A stretch of DNA of 64,000 nucleotides from Notoacmeibacter ruber (GCF_003668555.1 NZ_RCWN01000001.1:2827501-2891500); one strand, 5' to 3'. Shown: positions 35,425-44,646, counted from the first letter of the stretch. Made by a program: numbers and translations. The notes: generated by a model not told the origin, from the letters alone.

Positions 35425-35529
35425 GCCCGATATGGACTCGCGGACTTTTCCGAGTCGCCAGCCTGTCTTGCGATGATTCGCACTGCCCGCTAACCGTGGC
35501 TTGTAAGCGGGAGAACCTAAGGGACGGCG

Positions 35530-36129
35530 ATGAACGAAACGATAATTCTCGCATCGGCCAGTCCGTGGCGGCGACAATTGCTGCAGGATGCGGGTCTCAC
35601 CGTGGAGGCGGTGCCGTCCAAAATCGACGAGCGGAGCGTCGAGACGAACATAGCGCAAGGTAACGCCGAGCCGGCTCATCTGGCTGTCGAACTTGCCGCG
35701 GCCAAAGCGATATCCGTTTCAGAGCACCGTCCGAACGCCCTCACCTTGGGCGCCGATCAGGTGCTCTCTTTAAACGGCGAAATCCTTCACAAATCGGCCA
35801 ATCTCGAAGAGGCTCGAGAGCGGCTTTTGAAGCTCTCCGGCCAGACCCATACGCTTTCGAGTGGCCTCGTACTCTGCCGTAACGGCGAAGCCATATGGCG
35901 TCATGTTTCGGTCGCGAAGATGACCGTCCGCGATCTCGAACCCGATTACATCAGCCGATATCTCGCCTCGGTAGGGGAAACGGTCCTAGGGAGCGTGGGC
36001 GCCTACCAGATTGAAGGGCCGGGCATCCAGCTCTTCGAGCGAATCGAAGGGGACTACTGGACGATCATCGGACTGCCGCTTCTGCCGCTTCTCAATGAAT
36101 TGCGCCGGATAGGAGCGATCGATGGCTGA
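35530..36129 (+). CDS. maf: Maf family nucleotide pyrophosphatase
   Basis: A 199-residue Maf/Ham1-like protein. Maf proteins hydrolyse non-canonical or canonical nucleoside triphosphates (dTTP, UTP) to monophosphates; cytosolic. Signatures are ILASASPWRRQLLQDAGL at the N-terminus and LGADQVLSLNGEILHKSANL centrally, with the catalytic Asp in ADQV, then SVGAYQIEGPGIQLFERIEG at the end. The start at 35530 follows AAGGGACGG. Its end overlaps aroE by 8 bp, so maf, aroE and probably coaE form one unit leading away from the origin. Confidence 0.95.
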   Translation: MNETIILASASPWRRQLLQDAGLTVEAVPSKIDERSVETNIAQGNAEPAHLAVELAAAKAISVSEHRPNALTLGADQVLSLNGEILHKSANLEEARERLLKLSGQTHTLSSGLVLCRNGEAIWRHVSVAKMTVRDLEPDYISRYLASVGETVLGSVGAYQIEGPGIQLFERIEGDYWTIIGLPLLPLLNELRRIGAIDG

Positions 36130-36973
36130 CGAATCCATTCGCTCAGGTGTTATCGGGCACCCGATTACCCATAGCCGCTCGCCACTTATTCACGGAAATT
36201 GGATCGCCGAATACGGGATCGATGGAGCATATAATGCCTACGATGTTTCGCCGGCTGATCTTTCTGGATTTTTACGTCGGGTTCGCGGCGGAGAGTTGGC
36301 GGGCTGCAACGTCACCATTCCACACAAGGAGGCGATGCTCGAACATATCGACGAACTTACGGACACGGCCGAAGCCATCGGCGCCGTCAATACCATCTGG
36401 CGGGAGGCAGACCGACTGTTGGGTGACAACACCGATGCCTATGGATTTCTCGCCAATCTGGATCATGCGGCGCCGGGCTGGGACGAGAATCCTCGTTGCG
36501 CTGTCGTGTTGGGTGCCGGTGGCGCGGCACTTGCAGTCCTCCACGGACTTCTCAGCCGGGGCTTCGCCGATATCCGTATCGCGAACCGTACGGCAGCAAG
36601 GGCTGAACGGCTCGCCGCACGGTTTGGCGGATCATGCCACGCCATGGACTGGGCGCGCGAAGAAGCTCTCTATTCCGATGCAGATTTTGTCGTGAATACG
36701 ACTTCACTGACCATGGGCAACGAAACGGACCAGCAAGTTTGGAGTGGTCTCGATCATGTGGCGGAAGGCGCCACTGTCACGGATATTGTCTATAGCCCGC
36801 TGCAAACATCGCTTCTGAAGGCCGCGCAGCGGCGCGACCTGCCGACCGTAGATGGCTTGGGCATGTTATTGCATCAGGCCGTTCCGAGTTTTGAACGATG
36901 GTTCGGAACGAGGCCAGAGGTGACACCGGGTCTCCGCCGGCGGGTGGAAGAGGATCTCGCAGCCGGACATTGA
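36122..36973 (+). CDS. aroE: Shikimate dehydrogenase
   Basis: NADPH-dependent reduction of 3-dehydroshikimate in aromatic amino-acid synthesis. 283 residues. The N-terminal substrate domain has GVIGHPITHSRSPLIHGNWI and the catalytic Lys in NVTIPHKEAMLEHI (NVT-PHK motif). The NADP loop is VLGAGGAALAVLHGLL. Overlap with maf (8 bp) indicates coupling, and coaE follows 29 bp on. The order maf-aroE-coaE-dnaQ is standard beside the origin in rhizobia. Confidence 0.97.
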   Translation: MADESIRSGVIGHPITHSRSPLIHGNWIAEYGIDGAYNAYDVSPADLSGFLRRVRGGELAGCNVTIPHKEAMLEHIDELTDTAEAIGAVNTIWREADRLLGDNTDAYGFLANLDHAAPGWDENPRCAVVLGAGGAALAVLHGLLSRGFADIRIANRTAARAERLAARFGGSCHAMDWAREEALYSDADFVVNTTSLTMGNETDQQVWSGLDHVAEGATVTDIVYSPLQTSLLKAAQRRDLPTVDGLGMLLHQAVPSFERWFGTRPEVTPGLRRRVEEDLAAGH

Positions 36974-37002
36974 CCATCTGAACGTCAAGCAAGGGGCAAC
37001 GC

Positions 37003-37599
37003 ATGAAGAAAGTTGGTCTGACCGGCTCCATCGGGATGGGCAAGAGCACAACGGCCCGTATGTTCGCGAAATCGGGCATACCGGTTCACGATGCCGATGC
37101 GACGGTGCACCGCCTCTATGCGAAAGGAGGTGCGGCCGTGAAGCCGGTCGGCGAGGCCTTTCCCGATGTGGTGCGCAACGGCGCTGTAGATCGCGACGCT
37201 TTGCGCGAGCATGTGGTTGGAAATGACGAGGCCATGGCGGTTCTCGAGAGGATCGTCCATCCGCTTGTCCAGGCCGACGAAACCGCCTTCCTGGCTGAAG
37301 CCGAGCTGGAGGAGGCGCCCTTTGTTCTTTTCGATATTCCCCTTCTTTATGAAACCGGTGGCGACGCGCGGATGGATGCGGTCATTGTGGTGACCGCACC
37401 TGCGGATATCCAGCGCAAACGTGTTCTCGAGCGGGAGACGATGAGTGAGGAGGATTTTGAGCGCATTCTCGCGCGGCAGGTGCCAGACGCGGAAAAACGC
37501 AATCGCGCCGATTTCATCATCGAAACGGGGGAGGGGATGGAGCCGGCCCGCCGTCAGGTCCGCGAAGTGATCGAACAGATTACCGCGATGGACGAATAA
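37003..37599 (+). CDS. coaE: Dephospho-CoA kinase
   Basis: Last step of CoA synthesis, phosphorylating dephospho-CoA at the 3'-OH. 198 residues, P-loop G8SIGMGKST16 at the N-terminus, the acidic [10 protein letters not shown] segment (Asp catalytic motif), and a C-terminal [21 protein letters not shown] with the substrate Arg. coaA, an earlier CoA enzyme, is in the same window at 51.7 kb, but unlinked. It follows aroE closely and may share its transcript. Confidence 0.97.
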   Translation: MKKVGLTGSIGMGKSTTARMFAKSGIPVHDADATVHRLYAKGGAAVKPVGEAFPDVVRNGAVDRDALREHVVGNDEAMAVLERIVHPLVQADETAFLAEAELEEAPFVLFDIPLLYETGGDARMDAVIVVTAPADIQRKRVLERETMSEEDFERILARQVPDAEKRNRADFIIETGEGMEPARRQVREVIEQITAMDE

Positions 37600-37695
37600 A
37601 GGCATGTGTTGAACGGATTTCCGTTCCTGATCCGTTCACTACCCCGTGACCTTTATCTCTGATTCAATCCGGATGGGAATAAGGGAAGCGGCACG

Positions 37696-38424
37696 ATGCG
37701 GGAAATTATCTTCGATACCGAGACCACGGGGCTGGATTTTGCCCTCGATCGGGTGATCGAAATAGGCGGCGTTGAGATGGTGGACCGTATTCCAACCGGT
37801 CGCACCTTTCACATGTTGATTCATCCCGAAGATCGCGATGTTCATCCGGAAGCTCTGGCGGTCCACGGCATCGGTATGGACAAGCTGGCCGGAAAGCCGT
37901 TCTTCCGCGATGTCTGCGACGAGTTTCTGTCGTTTTTCGCGGATGCCAAGCTGGTCGCCCACAATGCCAGTTTCGATGTGCGCATGATCAATGCCGAACT
38001 GGCGCGTATGCAGCGTGATCCGCTACCGCCGCATATGATCGTTGATACGCTGGAGCTTGCGAAACGCAGGCATCCAATGGGCCCCAACAGTCTGGATGCG
38101 CTCTGCAAGCGTTACAGCATTGATTCGTCGCGTCGCACTTTTCACGGCGCGCTTCTCGATAGTGAACTGCTGCTCGATGTCTATCTCGAACTCACTGGCG
38201 GCCGGCAGACATCTCTCGGACTGACGGCGCGTCGTGGCGGCGATAGCGATGAGTCCGACAGGGAATTCGATCTTCCGATAAGAGAGCGGCCATTGGAGCC
38301 ACGTCTGACAAGCGAAGAAAAGGCCCGGCACTACGAAATGGTGCAAAAGCTCGGTTCCGAGCCGCTCTGGCAGAAGTGCGATCCGTCCTACATGCCAACA
38401 GAGCTTCTGGAATCGGCCGGCTGA
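37696..38424 (+). CDS. dnaQ: DNA polymerase III subunit epsilon
   Basis: 3'-5' proofreading exonuclease of the replicase. 242 residues. Exo motifs of the DEDDh group are visible: Exo I FDTETTGLDF with Asp7 and Glu9, Exo II HNASFDVRMINAEL, and Exo III RTFHGALLDSELLLDVYL with His-x4-Asp. The C-terminal third is polar, with a linker that in other epsilon subunits binds the polymerase alpha subunit. It is separated from coaE by 96 bp and is convergent with secB across a strong terminator. Confidence 0.97.
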   Translation: MREIIFDTETTGLDFALDRVIEIGGVEMVDRIPTGRTFHMLIHPEDRDVHPEALAVHGIGMDKLAGKPFFRDVCDEFLSFFADAKLVAHNASFDVRMINAELARMQRDPLPPHMIVDTLELAKRRHPMGPNSLDALCKRYSIDSSRRTFHGALLDSELLLDVYLELTGGRQTSLGLTARRGGDSDESDREFDLPIRERPLEPRLTSEEKARHYEMVQKLGSEPLWQKCDPSYMPTELLESAG

Positions 38425-38429
38425 CGGAA

Positions 38430-38459
38430 AAGGCGGGACGAGAGAGACCGCCCCGCCTT
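38430..38459. terminator. Bidirectional terminator between dnaQ and secB
   Basis: Perfect 8-bp stem AAGGCGGG / CCCGCCTT with a 14-nt loop, with TTG in the plus direction and TTTTCC in the minus direction. It abuts the parS-like site at 38459-38474. Confidence 0.75.
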
Positions 38460-38474
38460 GTTTCACGTGAAACC
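38459..38474. other. parS-like site between dnaQ and secB
   Basis: TGTTTCACGTGAAACC, 15 of 16 matches to the canonical site. It is intergenic and immediately next to the dnaQ/secB terminator, on the other side of the probable origin from parB. Confidence 0.9.
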
Positions 38475-38482
38475 TAAATGGA

Positions 38483-38998
38483 TTAATTCACGGACTGGGT
38501 GTTCTGTGACACCGCTTCCCGAGCCTTCGCTTCGGCAGCTGAGCGCGCGAAGAGCTGGGCGAAATCGATCGGCTCGAGCATCAGGGGCGGGAAGCCACTG
38601 GCCTGCACCGTATTGGCGATGACCTGACGGGCGAACGGGAAGAGCAGGCGAGGGCACTCGATGTAAACGACCGGCGTGACGTGCTCGGTCGGGAAGCCCG
38701 AAACCTTGAAGATGCCGCCATATTCCAGCTCGATATGGAAGACGACTTTTTCTTCCATCGAGGCCTTGGCTTCCAGCTTCAAAACGATGTCGAATGTGTC
38801 ATTGCCGAGAGCATTGGCATTGACGGCTACATTGACGTTGATCGCCGGATTGCTCTTCAGTTCGCGCAGAATGTTCGGCGTCGCTGGGGCCTCGAAGGAG
38901 AGATCCTTCATATACTGTACGAGGGCGTTGATCTGCGGCTGCGGCTTCTGTCCTTCGGTCGCCTCTGGTTTCGGCGTCTCGTTCTCGGCCATTTCCAT
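38483..38998 (-). CDS. secB: Protein-export chaperone SecB
   Basis: Tetrameric chaperone that keeps exported precursors unfolded and targets them to SecA. 171 residues from MEMAENETPKPEA. Core features are NALVQYMKDLSFEAPATPNIL and a conserved VFHIELEYGGIF, CPRLLFPFARQVIA and PPLMLEPIDFAQLF. An acidic N-terminus and short C-terminus are typical of alphaproteobacteria. The start was set at 38998 because AAAGGAAC precedes it; the frame opens earlier at 39061. The gene is convergent with dnaQ. Confidence 0.97.
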   Translation of the reverse strand: MEMAENETPKPEATEGQKPQPQINALVQYMKDLSFEAPATPNILRELKSNPAINVNVAVNANALGNDTFDIVLKLEAKASMEEKVVFHIELEYGGIFKVSGFPTEHVTPVVYIECPRLLFPFARQVIANTVQASGFPPLMLEPIDFAQLFARSAAEAKAREAVSQNTQSVN

Positions 38999-39094
38999 TG
39001 TTCCTTTAGTCTTGCGCACGGTGCTCGGCGCAGCGTCTGAATTGCGCTGGAGGGCTATCATGGCTTGCTGGACCGAACAAGTTTCAGCCAGAGC

Positions 39095-39580
39095 CTATTC
39101 CCGGTGGACGTGATAATCCTCGCTATCGAGATCGACGACGTTCGGGCCGCTCCGGGGCCGCGGTCGCGAGGAGGGGCCAGGGCGGGGCTGCCCCTGCCTC
39201 TCGAATATGCTGCTGCTCGCAACCAGAACCACGTGCTGGCGAAGAAAATGCCACGCACTGTCTCGAAGCGCAGGTATAAAAAGCAGAAAGCCTAGCGTGT
39301 CGGTCACGTAGCCCGGCGTCATCAGCAGGACGCCGGCCAAGGCGATCATCAGACCATGAACCAGTTCCCGGCCCGGCACGCGGCCTGCATCGATTTCTCG
39401 TCGGATCGCATTGAGCGTCGCCAGGCCTTGGCGCCGCAGCAGGATCGACCCGATGATGGCGGTGATGACGATGCCGAGCAGAGTCGGAAAGATACCGATC
39501 CACTGGCCCACGGCGATGAAGGCGGCGATTTCCGCTATTGGAATGGCCAGAAGCAGAAACGGGATGATGCCGAAACGCAA
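39095..39580 (-). CDS. fxsA: FxsA family membrane protein
   Basis: A 161-residue protein with four hydrophobic helices (about residues 3-20, 24-46, 71-98) and a proline-rich polar tail. FxsA-type features are FLLLAIPIAEIAAFIAVGQWIG at the N-terminus and the ARLNAI-type R-R-E-I-D segment (NAIRREIDAGRVPGRELV), then MIALAGVLLMTPGYVTDTLG. FxsA overproduction suppresses F exclusion of phage T7 in E. coli; the normal function is unknown. It is 96 bp upstream of secB in the same direction and divergent from timA. Confidence 0.93.
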   Translation of the reverse strand: MRFGIIPFLLLAIPIAEIAAFIAVGQWIGIFPTLLGIVITAIIGSILLRRQGLATLNAIRREIDAGRVPGRELVHGLMIALAGVLLMTPGYVTDTLGFLLFIPALRDSAWHFLRQHVVLVASSSIFERQGQPRPGPSSRPRPRSGPNVVDLDSEDYHVHRE

Positions 39581-39732
39581 AAGATCGATCCTTCTCTTAT
39601 CATAAGTTCGTTCTGATCCGTCCTGCTATATGGGAACGATGGCTCGCCATTTGAACGGCTGGAATTTCAGTCTATATCCGAAGAGAAGAAACCGCGCTCC
39701 GAGCGCTCCCAAGGCATGGATCCCAACCGGCT

Positions 39733-40437
39733 ATGGAATTTGTCGATTTGAGTACACTGTTTTTTCTCGTGTTGGCGGTGGTGATCGCCTTCCAGCTACG
39801 GAGTGTACTGGGACGGCGTACCGGTCGCGAACGCCCGCCGACCGATGTTTTCCGCACCCCGGATGAGGCCCGCGACGACAATGTGGTGGCTCTGCCTCGC
39901 CGCGAGGGGCAGCCGACGCCGGAAATGGCGGAAGACGATACGGAAGAGCGTGTGCGGCAGGCAGACCAGATCGCCAAACCCGGCACGCCCGCCAATGACG
40001 GTCTGCGGACGATTGTCGAAAAAGATCCGTCCTTCGAACCGCGCCGCTTTATGGATGGCGCGCGGGCAGCCCATGAAATGATCGTGCAGGCTTTTGCGAC
40101 AGGCGATCGAAAGACCCTGTCCAGCCTTCTTTCTCCCGAGGTGATGCGCGATTTCGATACCGCCCTCATCGAGCGGCAGAAGGCAGGCCATGAGGTCGAG
40201 AGCACCTATGTCGGGCTGGAAAAGGCGGACATTCAGACCGCCGGCATGAGTGGCAACGAGGCCCAGATCACGATCCGCTTCGTGTCGCAAATGATTTCGG
40301 CCACCTATGACAGCGAACGCAATCTCGTCGAAGGGGATGCGGATCAGGTGACGGAAGGTGTCGATGTCTGGACATTCGCCCGCGATGTCACCTCGCCGGA
40401 TCCGAACTGGCAGCTGATCGCAACTGGCGACGCCTGA
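39733..40437 (+). CDS. Tim44/TimA family membrane adaptor protein
   Basis: A 234-residue protein. The N-terminal transmembrane segment (residues 5-22, VDLSTLFFLVLAVVIAFQL) is followed by a charged linker, then a Tim44-like NTF2-fold domain (about residues 105-230, FMDGARAAHEMIVQAFATGD and IRFVSQMISATYD). This is the alphaproteobacterial TimA type, homologous to the mitochondrial import motor subunit Tim44 but functioning at the bacterial inner membrane. It precedes mltA by 7 bp, so they probably form an operon with smr. The position next to fxsA and secB is conserved in rhizobia. Confidence 0.9.
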   Translation: MEFVDLSTLFFLVLAVVIAFQLRSVLGRRTGRERPPTDVFRTPDEARDDNVVALPRREGQPTPEMAEDDTEERVRQADQIAKPGTPANDGLRTIVEKDPSFEPRRFMDGARAAHEMIVQAFATGDRKTLSSLLSPEVMRDFDTALIERQKAGHEVESTYVGLEKADIQTAGMSGNEAQITIRFVSQMISATYDSERNLVEGDADQVTEGVDVWTFARDVTSPDPNWQLIATGDA

Positions 40438-40444
40438 GCCAGTT

Positions 40445-41557
40445 ATGGCTGTGACGGAGGCCGATGCGCGTTTCACGGGGCCCGTCCCGTTGGACCAATT
40501 GCCTGGCTGGCGGAATGACGACCAGCACCTCGCGGTAGAGGCGCTTCGACAAAGCGCCCTGATGCCGCATCGCGAGATTTCCACCCGTCGCTACGATCCG
40601 ACCGAGGCCTATCTCGAACCGGTTCTTTCGGAGCTACTTTGCCACGCGGCTGGCGACGCCGCTGCGGCGCGCACCTATTTCAAAGAGCATTTCGAAGCCT
40701 GGCGGGTCCGCCGGCTCGACAAACGGCCTGGCCTCGTAACTGCGTATTACGAACCGGAAGTCGATGCTTCGCGCCGTCGGACAGCGGTTTTTTCGACGCC
40801 GCTGCACCGACGTCCCGCCGATCTGGTGGAGATTGATGAAACGAATCGGCCTGCCGGCATGGATCCCTATTTCCGGTTCGGTCGCCGCATTGACGGCAAG
40901 ATCGTCGAGTTTTTCGACCGTGGCCAGATCATGGACGGTGCACTGAATAATCGTGGTCTGGAACTGGTGTGGCTCCGGCCGGTCGATGCCTTCTTCATTC
41001 ACATTCAGGGGTCGGCTCGCCTCCGCTTTTCCGATGGGACGCGCACAAGGGTCGGCTATGCCGGCAAAAGCGGTCATCGCTTTTCAGGTATCTCGATGAG
41101 TCTTCTGAAAGAAGGCGCGATCGACCGCTCCGGTCTTTCCATGCAAGGCACACGCGCATGGCTCGAAGCTAACCCGGACCGTCATCGCGACGTGCTGGCC
41201 CGCAATCGCTCCTACATCTTCTTCCAGGAAATCACGGAAAGCGATCCAGAGCGCGGGCCATATGGTGCGGAGGGGTGTCAACTAACGGCAGGTCGGTCGA
41301 TTGCCATCGATCGGACGTTGTGGCGCTACGGCACGCCCTTCTTCATCGATGCGCCGTCGGTTCAGGGCTTCGAGAAGCCGTTTCAGCGGCTGATGATCGC
41401 GCAGGATACGGGAAGCGCAATCACGGGAGCGGCACGGGCTGATCTCTTCTTCGGCTCGGGAGATGAGGCGGGTGAGCGCGCTGGCGGCATCAAGGAAGAT
41501 GCGCGGTTCTGGGTTCTCTGGCCGAAAGCGGCCCCGCCGCCGGGCAGGTCGTCGTGA
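40445..41557 (+). CDS. mltA: Lytic murein transglycosylase A
   Basis: A 370-residue MltA, which cleaves the MurNAc-GlcNAc bond forming 1,6-anhydro-muropeptides. Core features are GLVTAYYEPEVDASRRRT then HRRPADLVEIDETNRP, GRRIDGKIVEFFDRGQI, and the 3D-domain pattern IDRTLWRYGTPFFIDAP then LMIAQDTGSAITGAARADLF with the catalytic Asp. No signal peptide is evident at this start, which is odd for a periplasmic enzyme; alphaproteobacterial MltA annotated starts vary. Its stop overlaps smr by 4 bp (GTGA). Confidence 0.94.
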   Translation: MAVTEADARFTGPVPLDQLPGWRNDDQHLAVEALRQSALMPHREISTRRYDPTEAYLEPVLSELLCHAAGDAAAARTYFKEHFEAWRVRRLDKRPGLVTAYYEPEVDASRRRTAVFSTPLHRRPADLVEIDETNRPAGMDPYFRFGRRIDGKIVEFFDRGQIMDGALNNRGLELVWLRPVDAFFIHIQGSARLRFSDGTRTRVGYAGKSGHRFSGISMSLLKEGAIDRSGLSMQGTRAWLEANPDRHRDVLARNRSYIFFQEITESDPERGPYGAEGCQLTAGRSIAIDRTLWRYGTPFFIDAPSVQGFEKPFQRLMIAQDTGSAITGAARADLFFGSGDEAGERAGGIKEDARFWVLWPKAAPPPGRSS

Positions 41558-42117
41558 GGCGGCGCAGTGGTCAAAAGGAAAAGCACCTGTCGGAGGAGGA
41601 CCGTATCCTCTGGCATCGGGTTGCGCGGAGTACGCGCCCCCTGCATGGCAGCGCCTCCGTTCAGGCGATGATGCCCGAACAGGACGACGCACAGGCGCCG
41701 TCATTCGATGTGACCAAGGCGGCTTCGCAGCTGACGGAAAAGTTTGCGAATCCGGCTGATAAAGGCGCCGCTCACAAGCAGCGCATGCCGCAGCCTTCGA
41801 TAGACCGGATTCAGAAGCGGAAGCTGGCGAAGGGGCGTCTGCCCATCGAGGCGCGGATCGATCTGCATGGTCTGATTCAGGCCGAAGCTCACGATCAGCT
41901 TCTGGCGTTTCTTTCCGCCGCTGTTGCCAGAGGCCGCCGCCACGTCCTCGTGATTACCGGCAAGGGCTCTTCGCCGCAAAGCCAGGGCGTTCTGGCACGG
42001 ATGGTCCCCCAATGGCTCAGCACGCCTCCCTTTCGCACGCTCGTTTCAGCGCATGAACCGGCGGCGAGACACCATGGTGGCTCCGGCGCACTTTATGTGC
42101 GTTTACGTCGGCGTTGA
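41554..42117 (+). CDS. Smr/MutS family protein
   Basis: A 187-residue protein with GTG start overlapping the mltA stop (GTGA). The N-terminal half is charged and polar. The C-terminal Smr domain (about residues 100-185) has IDLHGLIQAEAHDQLLAFL and LVITGKGSS, the expected nuclease-like motif with GKG. The Smr domain is a small endonuclease fold found at MutS2 C-termini and alone; its cellular role in alphaproteobacteria is undefined. It is likely the last gene of the timA-mltA-smr unit. Confidence 0.9.
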   Translation: MRRRSGQKEKHLSEEDRILWHRVARSTRPLHGSASVQAMMPEQDDAQAPSFDVTKAASQLTEKFANPADKGAAHKQRMPQPSIDRIQKRKLAKGRLPIEARIDLHGLIQAEAHDQLLAFLSAAVARGRRHVLVITGKGSSPQSQGVLARMVPQWLSTPPFRTLVSAHEPAARHHGGSGALYVRLRRR

Positions 42118-42156
42118 AGTCAGGAATCCGGCTGAAGATTGGCGGCTGAGAGCGCC

Positions 42157-43086
42157 TCACATGAGCTGTTCGAGTTCATCCAGTTTTTCATTGACGAACC
42201 AGCCATAGAAATTTTCCCGTGGCATACCGCCACGCGCTTTCAGCGCACGTGCACGGTCCTCGGGGTTGCCGAGATTATAGAGCGTCGCGGTCAGGCCCGG
42301 GTTCTGGCTGATATCCATACCGGCAATATCACGATAGGCGGTAATGCTCATCCGGATCGCCGCGGCGACATATGGCAACGTCGTGTCGGGGTCCATGATG
42401 GTCGCATAGACCTCTGTCGGCTGGTCGGCCGACAACCTCGGCAGTCCTGACACCCGATTGACGAGATCGGAGGTCTCCAGCGCCGTCAGGGGATTGAGCT
42501 GGCCCAGCCCGAAGGTCTGACCGGCATAGAAGGGCTGAAAGAAGACGGCTGAAAAGCGGTTGTCCGGCCAGGATTTCCCGCCGACAGTCTTGCCCCGAAA
42601 GCTCTCGTTCCAGACCTTTTCCCGGCAGGTCCAGAGTTCATAGCTGTCGCTTTTTCCGCCGCAGGGTTCGAACTCGGGTCGCTGGACGAAATCGGTGACG
42701 TTCTCGCCGTCATAGGCAAAGCGGATAGCAGAACCCGCATAGGCCATAGCCTTTACATAGTAGGTCTGGAAATGGTCGTACGCATCGACATTGAAGGTGT
42801 GCTCGCCGACAAGCGCGCCGATGATATGGATCGGATCGATCTCATAGGCCTGCGCGGCCTCGCGGATCTTATTCTGCAGCTTGTCGTCGCCTGCGATCAG
42901 TTCCTTGATCTTCCGGTATTTCGCTTCATAGGTGGTTCGAAGCGCGGCCGTCCGCTTGGCTGAAGCACCGGGCACGGGCGGCTGTGTAGCCGAGCGGTTG
43001 CCGGGCGGCACAATGGTTGCGGCGCTCACGGGCGCGGCCGCAAGCAGGCAGGCTATCAGAAAGACTGTCGATATGAGGCGTCGCAT
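42157..43086 (-). CDS. DUF1402 family secreted protein
   Basis: A 309-residue protein with a signal peptide (about residues 1-22, LISTVFLIACLLAAAPVSA). The mature part contains the DUF1402 domain, a lysozyme-like helical region with YEIDPIHIIGALVGEHTFNVDAYD and GQTFGLGQLNPLTALETSDL. The conserved Glu in GEHTF resembles a lytic transglycosylase catalytic Glu, which suggests murein activity, but this is inference. The family is restricted mainly to Rhizobiales. The longer frame upstream to 43320 runs into hslU and was discarded. Confidence 0.88.
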   Translation of the reverse strand: MRRLISTVFLIACLLAAAPVSAATIVPPGNRSATQPPVPGASAKRTAALRTTYEAKYRKIKELIAGDDKLQNKIREAAQAYEIDPIHIIGALVGEHTFNVDAYDHFQTYYVKAMAYAGSAIRFAYDGENVTDFVQRPEFEPCGGKSDSYELWTCREKVWNESFRGKTVGGKSWPDNRFSAVFFQPFYAGQTFGLGQLNPLTALETSDLVNRVSGLPRLSADQPTEVYATIMDPDTTLPYVAAAIRMSITAYRDIAGMDISQNPGLTATLYNLGNPEDRARALKARGGMPRENFYGWFVNEKLDELEQLM

Positions 43087-43136
43087 AAGACAGTGGTTAG
43101 GCGATCGGACACGCCTTGTCATGGCCCAAGCGCCAA

Positions 43137-43169
43137 TCGAGGCCACAAAGCCATAGCCTGTGGCCTCGA
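43137..43169. terminator. Perfect inverted repeat downstream of hslU
   Basis: Stem TCGAGGCCACA / TGTGGCCTCGA, 11 bp (12 with flanks), 11-nt loop. It lies between the hslU end and the DUF1402 start, so it could terminate or stabilise the hslU transcript. No T tract. Confidence 0.45.
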
Positions 43170-43198
43170 TGCAATCATGAGACTTGGCGCCCGCTTGC

Positions 43199-44500
43199 TC
43201 AGAGGATGAATCGGCTGAGATCGGTATCCTGAGCGATATCGGCGACGCTTGACTGCACATAATCCGCATCGATGGTGATCGTCTCGCCATCCTTGTCGGG
43301 AGCATTGAAGGAAATATCATCCAAAACGCGCTCCATAACGGTTTGCAGCCGCCGCGCCCCGATGTTCTCGACCTCGGAATTCAGCTTCACCGCCACGTCG
43401 GCAAGCTTGTCGATCGCATCGTCCGTGAACTCCAAAGAGACCCCCTCGGTCTTCATAAGGGCCACATACTGGCGGATCAGGCTGGCTTCGGTCTCCGTCA
43501 GGATGCGGCGGAAATCCTCCTTCGTCAGCGCACGAAGCTCGACACGAATGGGCAGGCGACCCTGCAATTCGGGCAGGAGATCGGAGGGTTTGGACACATG
43601 GAAGGCGCCCGAGGCGATGAAGAGGATGTGATCGGTCTTTACCTGGCCGTGCTTTGTGGCGACCGTCGTGCCTTCGACCAGGGGCAGAAGATCACGCTGA
43701 ACGCCTTCACGTGAAACACCGCCCTGCATGCCCTGGTTGCCGGCAGCAATCTTGTCGATCTCGTCCACGAAAACGATGCCGTCTTCCTGGGCCGCGCGAA
43801 GCGCTTCGGCAACCAGTTCTTCATCGTCCAGGAGTTTGTCCGATTCGTCGTCGATCAGATATTCGTAGCTTTGCGAGACCGTGATGCGGCGCGTCTTCGT
43901 ACGCTCCTGGCCAAGCGCTTTGGTCATCATGTCGGACAGGTTGATCATGCCGATCTGGCCGGGCATGCCCGGAACGTCGAATTGCTGGCCGCCTGAATCG
44001 GCGACTTCGACCTCGATCTCCTTGTCGTCCAGTTCATTGTTGCGCAGCTTCTGGCGGAAGGAGGACCGAGTCGCGGGGCTGGCATTCTTTCCGACGAGGG
44101 CGTCGAGAACACGCTCTTCTGCATTGGCATGGGCTTTTGCCCGCACGGCCTCCCGTTTTTTGTCCCGCACGATCCGGATCGCATCTTCAACGAGATCGCG
44201 GATGATCTGCTCAACATCGCGGCCGACATAGCCGACCTCGGTGAACTTCGTGGCTTCGACCTTTACGAAAGGCGCGCCGGCCAGTTTGGCGAGACGTCGA
44301 GAGATTTCCGTCTTGCCGACGCCGGTCGGGCCGATCATCAGGATGTTTTTGGGCATGACCTCTTCGCGCATCGGGCTTTCGAGCTGCTGGCGCCGCCAGC
44401 GATTGCGAAGGGCAATGGCAACGGCGCGTTTGGCGTCGTTCTGGCCGATGATGAAGCGGTCGAGTTCGGAAACGATTTCGCGGGGAGAGAAATGGGTCAT
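43199..44500 (-). CDS. hslU: ATP-dependent protease ATPase subunit HslU
   Basis: AAA+ unfoldase of the HslUV (ClpYQ) protease. 433 residues. Walker A is [19 protein letters not shown]; the Walker B region [20 protein letters not shown] and sensor 1 [12 protein letters not shown] follow, and the insertion I-domain sits between. The HslU-specific motif [18 protein letters not shown] is partly encoded by a parS-like palindrome. The C-terminus ends LSRFIL, the tail that docks into HslV. hslV is on the same strand but 2.8 kb upstream, separated by three other genes, which is unusual for this pair. Confidence 0.98.
   Translation of the reverse strand: MTHFSPREIVSELDRFIIGQNDAKRAVAIALRNRWRRQQLESPMREEVMPKNILMIGPTGVGKTEISRRLAKLAGAPFVKVEATKFTEVGYVGRDVEQIIRDLVEDAIRIVRDKKREAVRAKAHANAEERVLDALVGKNASPATRSSFRQKLRNNELDDKEIEVEVADSGGQQFDVPGMPGQIGMINLSDMMTKALGQERTKTRRITVSQSYEYLIDDESDKLLDDEELVAEALRAAQEDGIVFVDEIDKIAAGNQGMQGGVSREGVQRDLLPLVEGTTVATKHGQVKTDHILFIASGAFHVSKPSDLLPELQGRLPIRVELRALTKEDFRRILTETEASLIRQYVALMKTEGVSLEFTDDAIDKLADVAVKLNSEVENIGARRLQTVMERVLDDISFNAPDKDGETITIDADYVQSSVADIAQDTDLSRFIL
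43703..43718. other. parS-like site inside hslU
   Basis: GCCTTCACGTGAAACA, 13 of 16 matches with the TTCACGTGAA core. It encodes the conserved HslU segment V-S-R-E-G, so part of the match may be protein-driven. Confidence 0.55.
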
Positions 44501-44646
44501 GAAGAGAGATTCTGTCGATTGTGTTGGACGGGTTCCGACTCGTGGCTTGCGACGGCGTAACGCGGCCGTGATGCAATCCGGCTCCGGAACCGGCTGTGAA
44601 CGCTGAACAGATAGGTATGGAAGGCAGCCAATGCGACCACCGCATG

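Larger units (their letters stand above)
34982..35529. other. oriC: Probable chromosomal origin of replication (oriC)
   Basis: A 548-bp gap without genes between divergent hemE (-) and maf (+), the position of oriC in Sinorhizobium and Caulobacter. The sequence shows AT-rich stretches (about 35015-35060 and 35163-35190), a perfect CtrA-type box and a near one, two near-consensus DnaA boxes (35268-35276 and 35308-35316) and seven GANTC sites (35059, 35069, 35377, 35392, 35435, 35452, 35475), versus about two expected. parAB and eight of nine parS-like sites surround it. Function is inferred from these signals and synteny. Confidence 0.85.
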
